A stretch of 64,000 bases of DNA from the NCBI GenBank assembly GCA_030692045.1, contig JAUYCX010000037.1, positions 124,001 through 188,000 of the forward strand. Direction: 5' to 3'. The notes under the pieces are model-generated. The model did no database searches, had not been told where the DNA came from, and worked only from the letters and a program-made list of their open reading frames with translations. This DNA comes from Candidatus Omnitrophota bacterium (GTDB lineage Bacteria; Omnitrophota; Gorgyraeia; JAUYCX01). Position numbers and translations under genes: made by a program. Of the stretch, positions 19,060 through 28,251 are shown in pieces. The number at the start of each line of letters is the position of its first letter. Positions within the stretch are counted from its first letter, which is position 1.

Positions 19060-20109
19060 ATGGAAATTAAAAGACGTAAAACCCGACAAATTAGTGTTGG
19101 AAACGTTAAGATTGGTGGCAATGCTCCCATAGTTATCCAATCTATGGCCAAAACCAACACCAAAGATGTAGAAGCAACTGTTAAACAAATTAGAATCTTG
19201 CAAAAAGCTGGCTGTGAAATTGTACGTGTGGCTGTTCAAGATTTGGCATCAGCAAAGGCCATTAAACAGATTAAAAAAGAGATAGAATTGCCGTTGGTTG
19301 CAGATATCCATTTTCATTATAAACTTGCTTTGGAGGCTATTGAAAATGGCGCAGATAAGATACGTTTAAATCCCGGCAATATCTTCAAAACGCAAGAGAT
19401 AAAAGAAATTGTTGCTTGCGCAAAACAACAAAAGATTCCTATTAGGGTGGGTTTAAATTCTGGTTCAGTCAAAAGGCAAAATAATTCCTTAGCTGAGAGT
19501 TTAGTCAAGGGCGCACTTGATTATATAAAAATTTTAGAAAGAATGAATTTCTTTGATATTGTAGTTTCCTTAAAGGCCTCAAACATTCAAGACACCTTAG
19601 AAGCCTATCGAAAGTGCCAATCGCTTTGTGATTATCCTTTTCATTTGGGAATAACTGCCGCAGGAAGCCCCAAACAAGGATTGATAAAATCCAGTATTGG
19701 CTTAGGCATACTTTTGTCAGAAGGCATTGGTGATACAATCAGGGTTTCTTTAACCAGCCAACCTCAAGAAGAAGTTTATGCGGCAAAGGGAATTTTAGAG
19801 TCATTGGGCTTAAGAAAATTTGGCATTGAGGTTATCTCGTGTCCAACTTGTGGCAGGTGTGAGGTAAATTTAATTGACAAGGTTAAAATCATTGAAGAGA
19901 AATTGTCCCGCGCCAATATTAACCACAAACAGCCAAAGAAAATCGCTATAATGGGTTGTTTTGTAAATGGGCCCGGCGAGGCAAAAGAGGCAGATATTGG
20001 CATAGCATTTGGCAGAAAGTATGGTTTAATCTTTCAAAATGGTAAAATTATAAAGAAGCTTCCTGAAGAGAAAACCGTTGATTATATTTTAAAGGAGCTA
20101 AAAAGATAA
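19060..20109 (+). CDS. ispG: 4-hydroxy-3-methylbut-2-enyl diphosphate synthase
   Basis: This 4Fe-4S enzyme converts MEcPP to HMBPP in the MEP pathway. It has 349 residues, the short bacterial two-domain form. The N-terminal TIM-barrel opens with IQSMAKTNTKDV. The cluster cysteines are visible as SCPTCGRCE and, further on, GCFVNGPGEAKEAD, which also supplies the glutamate ligand. It begins immediately after the HD-GYP stop and ends 3 bp before proS. Confidence 0.97.
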   Translation: MEIKRRKTRQISVGNVKIGGNAPIVIQSMAKTNTKDVEATVKQIRILQKAGCEIVRVAVQDLASAKAIKQIKKEIELPLVADIHFHYKLALEAIENGADKIRLNPGNIFKTQEIKEIVACAKQQKIPIRVGLNSGSVKRQNNSLAESLVKGALDYIKILERMNFFDIVVSLKASNIQDTLEAYRKCQSLCDYPFHLGITAAGSPKQGLIKSSIGLGILLSEGIGDTIRVSLTSQPQEEVYAAKGILESLGLRKFGIEVISCPTCGRCEVNLIDKVKIIEEKLSRANINHKQPKKIAIMGCFVNGPGEAKEADIGIAFGRKYGLIFQNGKIIKKLPEEKTVDYILKELKR

Positions 20110-20112
20110 GAA

Positions 20113-21375
20113 ATGCTTTGGTCTAAGACATTTATACCTACCTTAAAGGAAACGCCTATGGGGATAGAGGCAATAAGCCATCAGCTACTGCTTAGAGCCG
20201 GATTGGTGCGTATGCTTACATCTGGTGTTTATACATATTTGCCATTAGGATTAAGGGTATTGAATAATATTGAAAATATTATCCGCGAAGAGTTAAATGC
20301 AATTGGAGCGCAGGAGTTGCTTTTGCCCTGCCTTCAACCAATAGAGCTTTGGAAAAAGACTGGCCGCGATAGCGTGCTTAACCAAACCCTGATTAAATTC
20401 ACAGACCGACGCGGTAGACAATTATGCTTAGGGCCTACTCACGAGGAGGTTATCACAGAATTAATTAAAGACCATGTACATTCTTATAAACAACTTCCTT
20501 TAATTTTATACCAGATACAGACTAAATTCCGTGATGAGTTACGTCCTCGCTTTGGCCTTATACGCTGTTGTGAATTTGTAATGAAGGATGCCTATAGTTT
20601 TGATATTGATAAGGCCGGTTTAGATAAAAACTATAAACTTATGTTTGATGCCTACATTAAGATATTTAAAAGATGTGGTTTAGAGGTAATCATAACAGAG
20701 GCAGACCCAGGTATAATGGGCGGAGAGTTGTCGCATGAGTTTATGGTGCCTGCTATAAATGGAGAAGATACAATTTATTCGTGCAAAAACTGTAATTATT
20801 CAACCAGTAATTCAGGGGTCCAAAAAGAAATGGTTTGCCCTAAATGCAAATTCTTAAGTTTAAATAAAACTCAAGCCATTGAAGTAGCGCATATTTTTCA
20901 ATTGGGCACAAAATATAGTAAGGTTCAAGAAGCAGAATTCTCAGACGATAAAGGAGAGAAAAGAACAATTATTATGGGCTGTTACGGTATAGGGGTGAGT
21001 CGTCTTTTGGCTGCCGTAATCGAGAAAAATAATGATAAAGACGGCATTATTTATCCTAAGAATATCGCGCCGTTTGATGTTTTAATTCTGCCTGTGCAGG
21101 TTAGAGAAAAGGATGTGTTTTCACTTTCGCAAATGTATTACCAGCAATTTAAAGACAATAATTTTAAGGTTTTGTTAGATGATAGGGATGAAAGCGCAGG
21201 CATAAAATTTAAAGATGCAGATTTGATTGGTATTCCTTTAAGGATTACTATCGGAGCTGATAATCTAAAGTCAGGTCAGGTAGAGATAAAGATACGCAGG
21301 ACCAATAACACTATTAAGGTAGATAAAGACTTTTGTTTAGAGAAGGTTAAGCTGTTAATGAATGAAATAACATAA
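20113..21375 (+). CDS. proS: Prolyl-tRNA synthetase, short form without editing insertion
   Basis: This class II synthetase charges tRNA-Pro. Motif 2 is visible around TKFRDELRPRFGLIRCCEF, the GPTHEEVITELI segment precedes it, motif 3 is GCYGIGVSRLL, and the anticodon-binding domain holds LLDDRDESAGIKFKDAD. At 420 residues it is about 150 shorter than the common bacterial form. Between motifs 2 and 3, where the INS editing domain normally sits, there is only a short segment with two CxxC pairs (CKNC, CPKC). Editing of mischarged Ala-tRNA-Pro in cis is therefore probably absent. It sits in a dense operon ahead of rimP. Confidence 0.95.
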   Translation: MLWSKTFIPTLKETPMGIEAISHQLLLRAGLVRMLTSGVYTYLPLGLRVLNNIENIIREELNAIGAQELLLPCLQPIELWKKTGRDSVLNQTLIKFTDRRGRQLCLGPTHEEVITELIKDHVHSYKQLPLILYQIQTKFRDELRPRFGLIRCCEFVMKDAYSFDIDKAGLDKNYKLMFDAYIKIFKRCGLEVIITEADPGIMGGELSHEFMVPAINGEDTIYSCKNCNYSTSNSGVQKEMVCPKCKFLSLNKTQAIEVAHIFQLGTKYSKVQEAEFSDDKGEKRTIIMGCYGIGVSRLLAAVIEKNNDKDGIIYPKNIAPFDVLILPVQVREKDVFSLSQMYYQQFKDNNFKVLLDDRDESAGIKFKDADLIGIPLRITIGADNLKSGQVEIKIRRTNNTIKVDKDFCLEKVKLLMNEIT

Positions 21376-21384
21376 AGGGTAAAT

Positions 21385-21837
21385 ATGGAATATCTATTGG
21401 ATAGGATAAAAGAATTAATTGACCCAATTTTACAAAGTAAGCAGGTTGACTTGGTTGAGCTAAAGCTTGGGCGCCAAAAAGGAAGGCTGCATTTGCGTTT
21501 TTTTGTAGATAAGCCCGAAGGTGGTATTATGCTTTCTGAGTGCGCAGATTTGAATGTTGAATTGGGGAAAATCTTAGATGAGGCAGGCCTTATTCAGGAA
21601 GGCCTTGTCTTGGATGTTTCATCACCTGGTTTAGATAGACCACTTACCACAGTCAAAGATTTCAAACGTGTTATAAATAGGGATATCAAGGTTTTTTTAT
21701 CAGAGGCAATCGAAGAAAGAAAAGAATTTCAGGGAAAGCTTGTTAGTGTTGAAGAGGATAGGATAATTATTTCTTTTGAGAATAGGTTTGTAACAATTCC
21801 TTTAGATAAAATCAATAAAGCCAAACAGGCAATTTAA
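21385..21837 (+). CDS. rimP: Ribosome maturation factor RimP
   Basis: This 150-residue protein assists 30S subunit maturation. The N-terminal alpha/beta domain includes LRFFVDKPEGGI and the conserved VSSPGLDRPL loop (about residues 74-83); the C-terminal part is an SH3-like barrel. The genes rimP-nusA-infB form one of the most conserved bacterial operons, and they occur here in that order with short gaps. Confidence 0.95.
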   Translation: MEYLLDRIKELIDPILQSKQVDLVELKLGRQKGRLHLRFFVDKPEGGIMLSECADLNVELGKILDEAGLIQEGLVLDVSSPGLDRPLTTVKDFKRVINRDIKVFLSEAIEERKEFQGKLVSVEEDRIIISFENRFVTIPLDKINKAKQAI

Positions 21838-21858
21838 TTGTTAAAATAAGAGGATATT

Positions 21859-23052
21859 ATGAATTCAGAACTTTTAGCAATTTTAGAACAAATTGAGCGC
21901 GACAAAGGTATTAAAAAGGAAATACTAATTCAAGCTGTTGAGTCTGCTTTAGGCTCTGCAGTAAGGAAAATTTGTCTGGTTAAACCAGATGAAGAAATCA
22001 GGGTAGAATTAGATAAAACTACTGGTAAGATAAGAGCCTTTGTTGGCAAAGAGGAGGTTAAATCTAAAGATTTTGGCCGTATTGCTGCCCAGACTGCCAA
22101 ACAGGTGATTATTCAAAAGATTCGCGAAGCAGAAAAGGATGTAATATACACTGAATTTCAAGGTCGCTTAGGCGAAATAGTCAGCGGCGGAGTTTATCGC
22201 TTTGATAAGGGAAATATTATTGTTGACCTTGGAAAAACCGAAGGGTTTATTCCCAAAAGCGAGCAATCCAGCAAAGAAGAATTTCATCAGGGCGAGCGTA
22301 TCCGTGCTTATGTTTTAGAGGTAAAGAAAGAAGCCAAGGGTCCGCAGATAGTTTTGTCGCGCTCGCATCCGAATATGGTTAAGAGGTTATTTGAATTGGA
22401 GGTTCCTGAGGTATATGAGGGAATTGTAGAAATAAAATCTATTTCCCGCGAGGCAGGTGAGCGCACAAAAATAGCAGTTCACTCCAAAGATGAAAGGGTT
22501 GATTGTGTGGGGGCATGCGTAGGCATGCGCGGTTCTCGGGTTAAATCCATTGTTTCTGAGCTGCACGGCGAGAAGATAGATATTGTGAGATTCTCAGAAG
22601 ATATCCGTGAGTATATAAGCGCTGCCTTAAGTCCGGCAAAGATTTCTGAAATAAAATTGGATAAGGCAAATCAGAAAGCGCAGATAATTGTTGAGGACGA
22701 CCAGCTATCTTTGGCAATTGGCCGCCATGGACAGAATGTGAGGCTTGCCTCAAGGCTTATTGGCTGGGAGCTTAATATTCGTTCTAAGTCTAAAGAAACG
22801 GAAAAGGTAGAAGAAAAGAAAGAAGAGGTAAAGAAAGAAGAGTTAAAGGAAGAAGAAATTAGCTTAACTCAATTAACAGGAGTGGGTAAAAAATTAGCCG
22901 AGAGTTTAAAAAAGGCTGGTTTTGATAGCGTAGAAAAAATTGCTCAGGCTAAGTTAGAAGACTTAACCCAAATAAAGGGCTTGGGAAAAAAGAAGGCTGA
23001 GATTATTTTAGATGAGGCAAAGGGATTTTCCGAGGAAAAGAAGAAAAAATAA
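21859..23052 (+). CDS. nusA: Transcription termination/antitermination protein NusA
   Basis: NusA binds RNA polymerase and controls pausing, termination and antitermination. The 397 residues hold an N-terminal polymerase-binding domain (about 1-110), an S1 domain (about 112-180, GEIVSGGVYRF), two KH domains (about 190-320, with GACVGMRGSRV and AIGRHGQNVRLA), and a charged linker leading to a helix-hairpin-helix tail (about 335-390, LTGVGKKLAESL and IKGLGKKKAE). The tail is a compact ending rather than the acidic repeats of E. coli. It precedes infB by 3 bp. Confidence 0.96.
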   Translation: MNSELLAILEQIERDKGIKKEILIQAVESALGSAVRKICLVKPDEEIRVELDKTTGKIRAFVGKEEVKSKDFGRIAAQTAKQVIIQKIREAEKDVIYTEFQGRLGEIVSGGVYRFDKGNIIVDLGKTEGFIPKSEQSSKEEFHQGERIRAYVLEVKKEAKGPQIVLSRSHPNMVKRLFELEVPEVYEGIVEIKSISREAGERTKIAVHSKDERVDCVGACVGMRGSRVKSIVSELHGEKIDIVRFSEDIREYISAALSPAKISEIKLDKANQKAQIIVEDDQLSLAIGRHGQNVRLASRLIGWELNIRSKSKETEKVEEKKEEVKKEELKEEEISLTQLTGVGKKLAESLKKAGFDSVEKIAQAKLEDLTQIKGLGKKKAEIILDEAKGFSEEKKKK

Positions 23053-23055
23053 ACT

Positions 23056-25221
23056 ATGCGAGTAGCTGAATTAGCTAAAGAATTGAAAATTACAAGTAGC
23101 GATTTATTGCTTAAGCTAAAGTCTCTAAAGATTTCTGCCAAAAATAGCATGGCTAATTTGGATGAAAAGGCAGTTGCCTTGGTAAGAAAAGAGGCAAAGA
23201 AAATCCCAGAGCCAAGAAAACTTAAAGAGGCTGAAGTAAAACCAATAAAACCAGCAAAGAAAAAAATAGTCAAGCCCAAAAAAGCCCTGCCCAAAAAGAA
23301 AGACAAGGCAGTAGTTAAAAAACAGCCGCAAGACTTATCAATAACAAAGGCAAAAGAGGCGCCACCTGCTGCCTTAGTTAAAGTAGTTTCACCTAAGTCA
23401 GAAACCCCAACCGTTTTAGAAGAAAAGGAAACTCCTGTTGTCTTAACTGCCGAAGAAAAGCTGCTTAAAGAAATTCAAATTGAATTTCCTATAAGCGTTA
23501 AAGACTTAGCTGTCAAATTAGGCCAGAAGCCAAGCAGAATAATAAAGGATTTACTTGATAAAGGCATATTTGTAAATATCAATCAATTCCTCGACGATAA
23601 AACGGTAAATAAAATCGCACAAAATTTCGGTATGCGTTTAAGTAAACTTCCCACCCACGAAGAAAAACTCATTGAATCTCATAAAAAAGAAGGTTTGGAT
23701 AAAACCTTTCTATCGCATCGCTCTCCCGTTGTTACATTTATGGGCCATGTTGACCATGGCAAGACCTCACTATTAGATTTCATAAGGAAAAGTAGAATTA
23801 CAGAAAAAGAGCACGGGGGCATTACTCAGCACATCGGCGCCTACAGCGTGAATGTAAAAAATGGCAGGATTACATTTTTAGACACACCCGGGCACGAGGC
23901 ATTTACAGCTATGCGTGCAAGAGGGGCTGATATTACAGATATCGTAGTTTTGGTAGTAGCTGCAGATGAAGGGGTTATGCCTCAGACGATTGAGGCAATT
24001 AACCATGCGCGTGCAGCTGAGGTGCCTATAATTGTTGCAATAAATAAAATTGATAAGCCGCAAGCCCAAATAGATAAGGTAAAAAAACAACTTTCAGAAT
24101 TAGAATTAACTCCAGAGGATTGGAGCGGAAAGACAATTACCGTGGGTGTGTCTGCAAAAACCGGAGACGGAATTGACAGCCTTTTGGAGATGATTCTGTT
24201 AGAAGCAGAGATGATGGAGTTAAAAGCAAATTATCAAAAAAAGGCAAGCGGCATAGTGGTTGAGGCAAGGCTTACCAAAGATAAAGGACCCTTAGCCACA
24301 CTGATTGTACAAAATGGAATATTGCATTTGGGTGATGAAGTTATTGCGGGGACCCTTTACGGAAAATTAAGGGCAATGTTTAATGACAGGGGTTTTCCTA
24401 TAAAAGAGGCAGGGCCGGCTATGCCTGTTGAGGCATTAGGCCTTTCAGGTGTGCCTGATGCAGGAGAGAAATTTTATGTAGTGGAGGATGAAAAAGCTGC
24501 GCGCCAGATTAGTCAGCAAAAACAGGAATTGTTTAAACAAAATAAACTAAGGCCTCTGCAGAGAATAAGTTTAGAGGATTTGTATGCGCAGATTAAAGAA
24601 GGTAAGCTAAAAGAATTAAAGATAGTTTTAAAAGCAGATGTGCAAGGCTCACTCGAGGCATTAGAGGATTCTCTAAAAAAATTGCCCACCGATGAAGTTC
24701 AACTTAGAATTATCCACTCGGCAGTCGGCTCAATAAACACTTCTGATGTAATTTTAGCTGCGGCCTCAGATGCGGTAATAATTGGTTTTAATGTAGAGGC
24801 AGAATTACAGGCAAAGGAAGAGGAAAAAAAGCTGGGCGTAGATGTGCGCACATATCGGATTATTTACGATGCTCTAAATGATATCAAAGCTGCTTTGGAA
24901 GGGCTTTTAGAACCAAAATTAAAGAAAAACTTTTTAGGCAAAATTGAGGTAAGGCAGGTGTTTAAGCTTTCTAAATCCGGCATTGTGGCAGGTTGCTTTG
25001 TTGTTAAAGGAAATATAAGCCGGCAAGCCGAAGTGTCGTTGGTACGTAATGGCCAAGTTGTGTTCGAAGGCAAGCTTGCCTCTTTAAAAAGATTCAAAGA
25101 TGATGTGCGCGAAGTAAATGAAGGCTTTGAATGCGGCTTAACCTTAAGTGGTTTTGAGGATATACAAGCAGGAGATGTTATTGAGGCATTTGAGATAGAA
25201 AAGATTGCTAGGAAACTATGA
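23056..25221 (+). CDS. infB: Translation initiation factor IF-2
   Basis: IF-2 is the GTPase that places initiator tRNA on the 30S subunit. The 721 residues start with a small IF2-N domain (about 1-50), then a Lys/Pro/Ala-rich linker (about 55-140), a second IF2-N-like domain, and the G domain with [17 protein letters not shown] and NKIDKP. The domain II-IV portion extends to the end. It follows nusA closely, but the usual rbfA/truB genes do not follow; trpS overlaps its end by 4 bp instead. Confidence 0.97.
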   Translation: MRVAELAKELKITSSDLLLKLKSLKISAKNSMANLDEKAVALVRKEAKKIPEPRKLKEAEVKPIKPAKKKIVKPKKALPKKKDKAVVKKQPQDLSITKAKEAPPAALVKVVSPKSETPTVLEEKETPVVLTAEEKLLKEIQIEFPISVKDLAVKLGQKPSRIIKDLLDKGIFVNINQFLDDKTVNKIAQNFGMRLSKLPTHEEKLIESHKKEGLDKTFLSHRSPVVTFMGHVDHGKTSLLDFIRKSRITEKEHGGITQHIGAYSVNVKNGRITFLDTPGHEAFTAMRARGADITDIVVLVVAADEGVMPQTIEAINHARAAEVPIIVAINKIDKPQAQIDKVKKQLSELELTPEDWSGKTITVGVSAKTGDGIDSLLEMILLEAEMMELKANYQKKASGIVVEARLTKDKGPLATLIVQNGILHLGDEVIAGTLYGKLRAMFNDRGFPIKEAGPAMPVEALGLSGVPDAGEKFYVVEDEKAARQISQQKQELFKQNKLRPLQRISLEDLYAQIKEGKLKELKIVLKADVQGSLEALEDSLKKLPTDEVQLRIIHSAVGSINTSDVILAAASDAVIIGFNVEAELQAKEEEKKLGVDVRTYRIIYDALNDIKAALEGLLEPKLKKNFLGKIEVRQVFKLSKSGIVAGCFVVKGNISRQAEVSLVRNGQVVFEGKLASLKRFKDDVREVNEGFECGLTLSGFEDIQAGDVIEAFEIEKIARKL

Positions 25222-26195
25222 AAAAACGACTTTTAAGCGGTATGCGGCCAACGGGAAATTTACATTTGGGACATCTTGTTGGCGCCTTAAAAAATTGGGT
25301 TGAGCTTCAAGAAAATTACGAGTGTTTTTTTATGATTGCAGATTGGCATGCTTTAATGAGTGAATACGAGGATGCCTCAAAGACCCAAGAATATATTTTG
25401 GATAATGTGGCTGACTGGTTAAGCTGCGGCATTGACCCTAATAAATCTACTGTTTTTTTGCAATCGCAGGTTCAGGAACATTTGGATTTATATATGTTTT
25501 TCTCTTGCATTACCCCTTTGGGCTGGTTAGAGCGCTGTCCTACCTACAAAGAACAGCTTCGGGAAATAAAAAATAGAGACCTTTCAACATTTGCTTTTTT
25601 AGGCTACCCAGTTTTACAAGCCGCGGATATTTTAATTTATAAGGCATCTGTTGTTCCAGTGGGTCTTGACCAGTTGCCGCATTTAGAGTTAACCAGAGAA
25701 ATTTCCAGACGATTTAATCATTTATATAAAAATATTTTTCCTGAGGCAGAGGCACTTTTAACTAAAACACCAAAGCTCTTAGGTCTGGATGCAAGAAAAA
25801 TGAGCAAGAGTTATAATAATACGATAAATTTATCTGATGAACCAGCAGTTGTGAAGAAAAAGGTTCAGTCAATGATTACTGACCCTAAAAGAATTCATCT
25901 GAGTGACCCAGGGCATCCTGAGGTTTGCAATGTTCATAGCTACTATTCAGTATTTGCCCCACAACTAAAAGAAGAAATTGATGAGGCCTGTGGAAAGGCG
26001 CAAATTGGCTGCACTCAGTGCAAACAGCAATTAGCAGATATCTTAATTGAAAAACTAAATCCTATTCAGGACAAAAGGCAAGAACTTCTTAAGCATAAAA
26101 ATAAATTAAAGGAAATCTTAGAAGACGGTAGCCAAAGAGCTAAAAAGGTTGCCTGCGCCACTTTGAAAGAGGTAAGAAAAGCCGTCTTCGTGTAA
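25218..26195 (+). CDS. trpS: Tryptophanyl-tRNA synthetase
   Basis: This class I synthetase charges tRNA-Trp. It has 325 residues. The HIGH-type motif is HLGH (17-20, after SGMRPTGNL) and the KMSKS loop is DARKMSKSYNN. The family segment EQLREIKNRD is present. The ATGA overlap with infB suggests translational coupling to the nusA-infB operon. I looked for a T-box leader and saw none, as expected for an internal operon gene. Confidence 0.96.
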   Translation: MKKRLLSGMRPTGNLHLGHLVGALKNWVELQENYECFFMIADWHALMSEYEDASKTQEYILDNVADWLSCGIDPNKSTVFLQSQVQEHLDLYMFFSCITPLGWLERCPTYKEQLREIKNRDLSTFAFLGYPVLQAADILIYKASVVPVGLDQLPHLELTREISRRFNHLYKNIFPEAEALLTKTPKLLGLDARKMSKSYNNTINLSDEPAVVKKKVQSMITDPKRIHLSDPGHPEVCNVHSYYSVFAPQLKEEIDEACGKAQIGCTQCKQQLADILIEKLNPIQDKRQELLKHKNKLKEILEDGSQRAKKVACATLKEVRKAVFV

Positions 26196-26211
26196 ATTAG
26201 CGTTTATAAAA

Positions 26212-26985
26212 ATGAGTTATAAATTAAAATTAGATATTTTTGAAGGGCCTTTAGACTTACTGCTTTATCTCATAAAAAAAGACGAGATTAATATTTATGA
26301 TATCCCAATTGCCAAAGTAACCGAGCAATACCTGCAATATTTGGAGTTGATGAAGCTTTTAGATTTGGAAATTGTGGGTGAATTTTTAGTTATGGCAGCA
26401 ACCCTTATGCAGATAAAATCTAAAATGCTTCTGCCGCCTGACCCATCAGAGGTTCAAGAAGAAGAGGAGATAGACCCACGAGAAGATTTGGTTAAAAGGC
26501 TTTTAGAATATCAAAAATTTAAAGCAGTAGCGCAGGAGCTAAGAAACAAAGAAATGTTTCGACAGGATGGTTTTACAAGAATTGTGGCTAATCCTCAACA
26601 AAAACCAGAAACACCTGATGAGGTTTATTTTGAAGCTAGTTTGTTTGATTTAATCAGCGCCTTTACCAAGGCATTAAAAGAAGTTCCCAAAGAGCTATTT
26701 TATGAGGTTATTAAGGATGAATTTACAGTTGAGTCAAAAATCCATGATATCCTGCATCAGTTGTTGGTTTTTCCTGAGCTTAAGCTTTCAGCTTTGTTTG
26801 AGTCTTGTAAAAATAAATTAGAAATTGTGGCAGCATTTTTGGCAATCTTAGAATTAATCCGCATAAAAGAGATTATTATTTTGCAGAAGAATATTTTTGG
26901 TGAAATCGAAATATTTAGAAACAAAGAAAATATTAGCCCCTATGCAAAAAGAACGCCAAAAACTCATCATCACACAGGAGACTGA
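26212..26985 (+). CDS. scpA: Segregation and condensation protein A
   Basis: This kleisin subunit bridges the SMC heads in the chromosome condensation complex. It has 257 residues and opens with the family pattern FEGPLDLLLYLIKKDEINIYDIPIA. The central acidic linker and the C-terminal winged helix (about 175-240, ELIRIKEI) are visible. No scpB follows. The end overlaps the probable ruvB start by 44 bp in another frame. Confidence 0.93.
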   Translation: MSYKLKLDIFEGPLDLLLYLIKKDEINIYDIPIAKVTEQYLQYLELMKLLDLEIVGEFLVMAATLMQIKSKMLLPPDPSEVQEEEEIDPREDLVKRLLEYQKFKAVAQELRNKEMFRQDGFTRIVANPQQKPETPDEVYFEASLFDLISAFTKALKEVPKELFYEVIKDEFTVESKIHDILHQLLVFPELKLSALFESCKNKLEIVAAFLAILELIRIKEIIILQKNIFGEIEIFRNKENISPYAKRTPKTHHHTGD

Positions 26986-27973
26986 TGAGGATGTAGTTTT
27001 AAACATATCTTTGCGTCCGGAGAAACTTTTCGAATTTGTAGGACAAAAAGAGACTGTAGAAAACTTAAAGGTTTCTCTTCAGGCAGCTCAAGAAAGAAAA
27101 GAGCCGCTTGAGCATATTCTTTTTTCCGGACCTCCTGGCTTAGGCAAAACCTCTCTTGCCCACATAATTGCACATGAAATGAACTCCAAAATTACTGCCA
27201 CCTCTGGCCCTGCAATTGAAAGGGCAGGAGATCTGATCGGAATTCTTACAAACTTAGAAAATGGCGACATACTTTTTATTGATGAGATTCATCGCTTAAG
27301 TAAAACTGTAGAGGAATTTTTATATCCGGCAATGGAAAGTTTTCAAATTGACTTTGTAATTGATAAAGGTCCTTATGCCAAGACTATCAAATTTAATTTA
27401 AAGCCATTTACTCTTGTAGGAGCAACTACCAGGAGCGGGCTTTTAGCCGCGCCCTTAAGAAATAGATTTGGAATTTTTCACCATTTGGATTTTTACTTGC
27501 CTGAAGAATTAAGCAAGATTGTGAAAAATTCCGCAAAAATTTTAAACTTGCCAATTGATGATACAGCTTCTAATGAGATTTCCCGTCGGGCTCGAGGAAC
27601 ACCTCGGATTGTTAATCGGCTTTTACGCAGGGTCAGGGACTATGCTCAAGTAAAAGAACCTAACAAAACAATTACGCTGGATATCGTGGATAAGGCTTTA
27701 AACTCTTTAGGCATTGACCAGGCAGGACTTGATGAAGTTGATAGAAAGGTCTTAAGAACTATAATTGATGTATATGAAGGCGGTCCTGTAGGTGTTGAAT
27801 CTTTAGCTGCAACTTTAAATGAAGAGATTGACACAATTGTTGATACTATTGAGCCATTTTTATTAAAATCAGGCTATTTAAAACGCACTTCCCGTGGACG
27901 CGAGGCAACCCGTCTTGCCTATAAGCATTTCAATTTAACTCCTAAAAAACAAAGTCAGAAAGAATTATTCTAA
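26942..27973 (+). CDS. ruvB: Holliday junction branch-migration helicase RuvB
   Basis: RuvB is the ring ATPase driving branch migration with RuvA. The 343 residues include LRPEKLFEFVGQ (entry), Walker A in GPPGLGKTS, Walker B in FIDEIHRL, the sensor region GATTRSGLLAAPLRNRFG, and the C-terminal winged helix with YLKRTSRGR. The ATG at 26942 is preferred because it gives the usual N-terminal length; an upstream in-frame codon at 26897 would add 15 residues within scpA. ruvA and ruvC are not in the window. A family B repeat follows 10 bp after the stop. Confidence 0.95.
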   Translation: MQKERQKLIITQETDEDVVLNISLRPEKLFEFVGQKETVENLKVSLQAAQERKEPLEHILFSGPPGLGKTSLAHIIAHEMNSKITATSGPAIERAGDLIGILTNLENGDILFIDEIHRLSKTVEEFLYPAMESFQIDFVIDKGPYAKTIKFNLKPFTLVGATTRSGLLAAPLRNRFGIFHHLDFYLPEELSKIVKNSAKILNLPIDDTASNEISRRARGTPRIVNRLLRRVRDYAQVKEPNKTITLDIVDKALNSLGIDQAGLDEVDRKVLRTIIDVYEGGPVGVESLAATLNEEIDTIVDTIEPFLLKSGYLKRTSRGREATRLAYKHFNLTPKKQSQKELF

Positions 27974-27983
27974 AATTAAGATG

Positions 27984-28150
27984 TTTTCGGGTCCTGTCTT
28001 GGTTTGTTTCTCGCCGCACCGCTCGTCCCGCCCCAGCGTGGCGGGACTTCGCTTGAAGAAAATTTTTTCTCGTCCCGACTATTCGTCGGGACACCATGCC
28101 CGAAAAAATTTTCTACATGCGGCTCTAAATCAAACCAAGCCACCCGAAAA
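27984..28150 (+). repeat. Family B palindromic element, copy B1
   Basis: This imperfect palindrome of about 167 bp has ends TTTTCGGGT (27984) and ACCCGAAAA (28142), then CTTGGTTTG against CAAACCAAG. Inside are CGCCGCA against TGCGGC, a hairpin GTCCCGCC (28025) with GGCGGGAC (28040), and AGAAAATTTT against AAAATTTTCT enclosing TCCCGAC (28073) with GTCGGGA (28085). Related copies are at 31.1, 41.1, 43.2 and 44.2 kb. Short open frames across it are artefacts. It lies between ruvB and the first accessory gene. Confidence 0.85.
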
Positions 28151-28251
28151 CGCTTCGCAGACTTTCGAAATGAGTTGAGATTAAAGACCGACATTAGACA
28201 AAAATTTAAATAAAAACTGTTTAGGAATAGAACTTTTTGCGGAGGTTACTC

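Noticed and set aside
20050-25230. T-box leaders before proS and trpS
   Set aside because: Both genes start within a few bases of, or overlapping, the upstream stop, leaving no room for a leader.
27981-28213. Short open frames on both strands across element B1 (similar ones at 30904-31248, 40833-41252, 43192-43425)
   Set aside because: They read through palindromic repeats, share sequence only because the repeats do, and lack ribosome sites.
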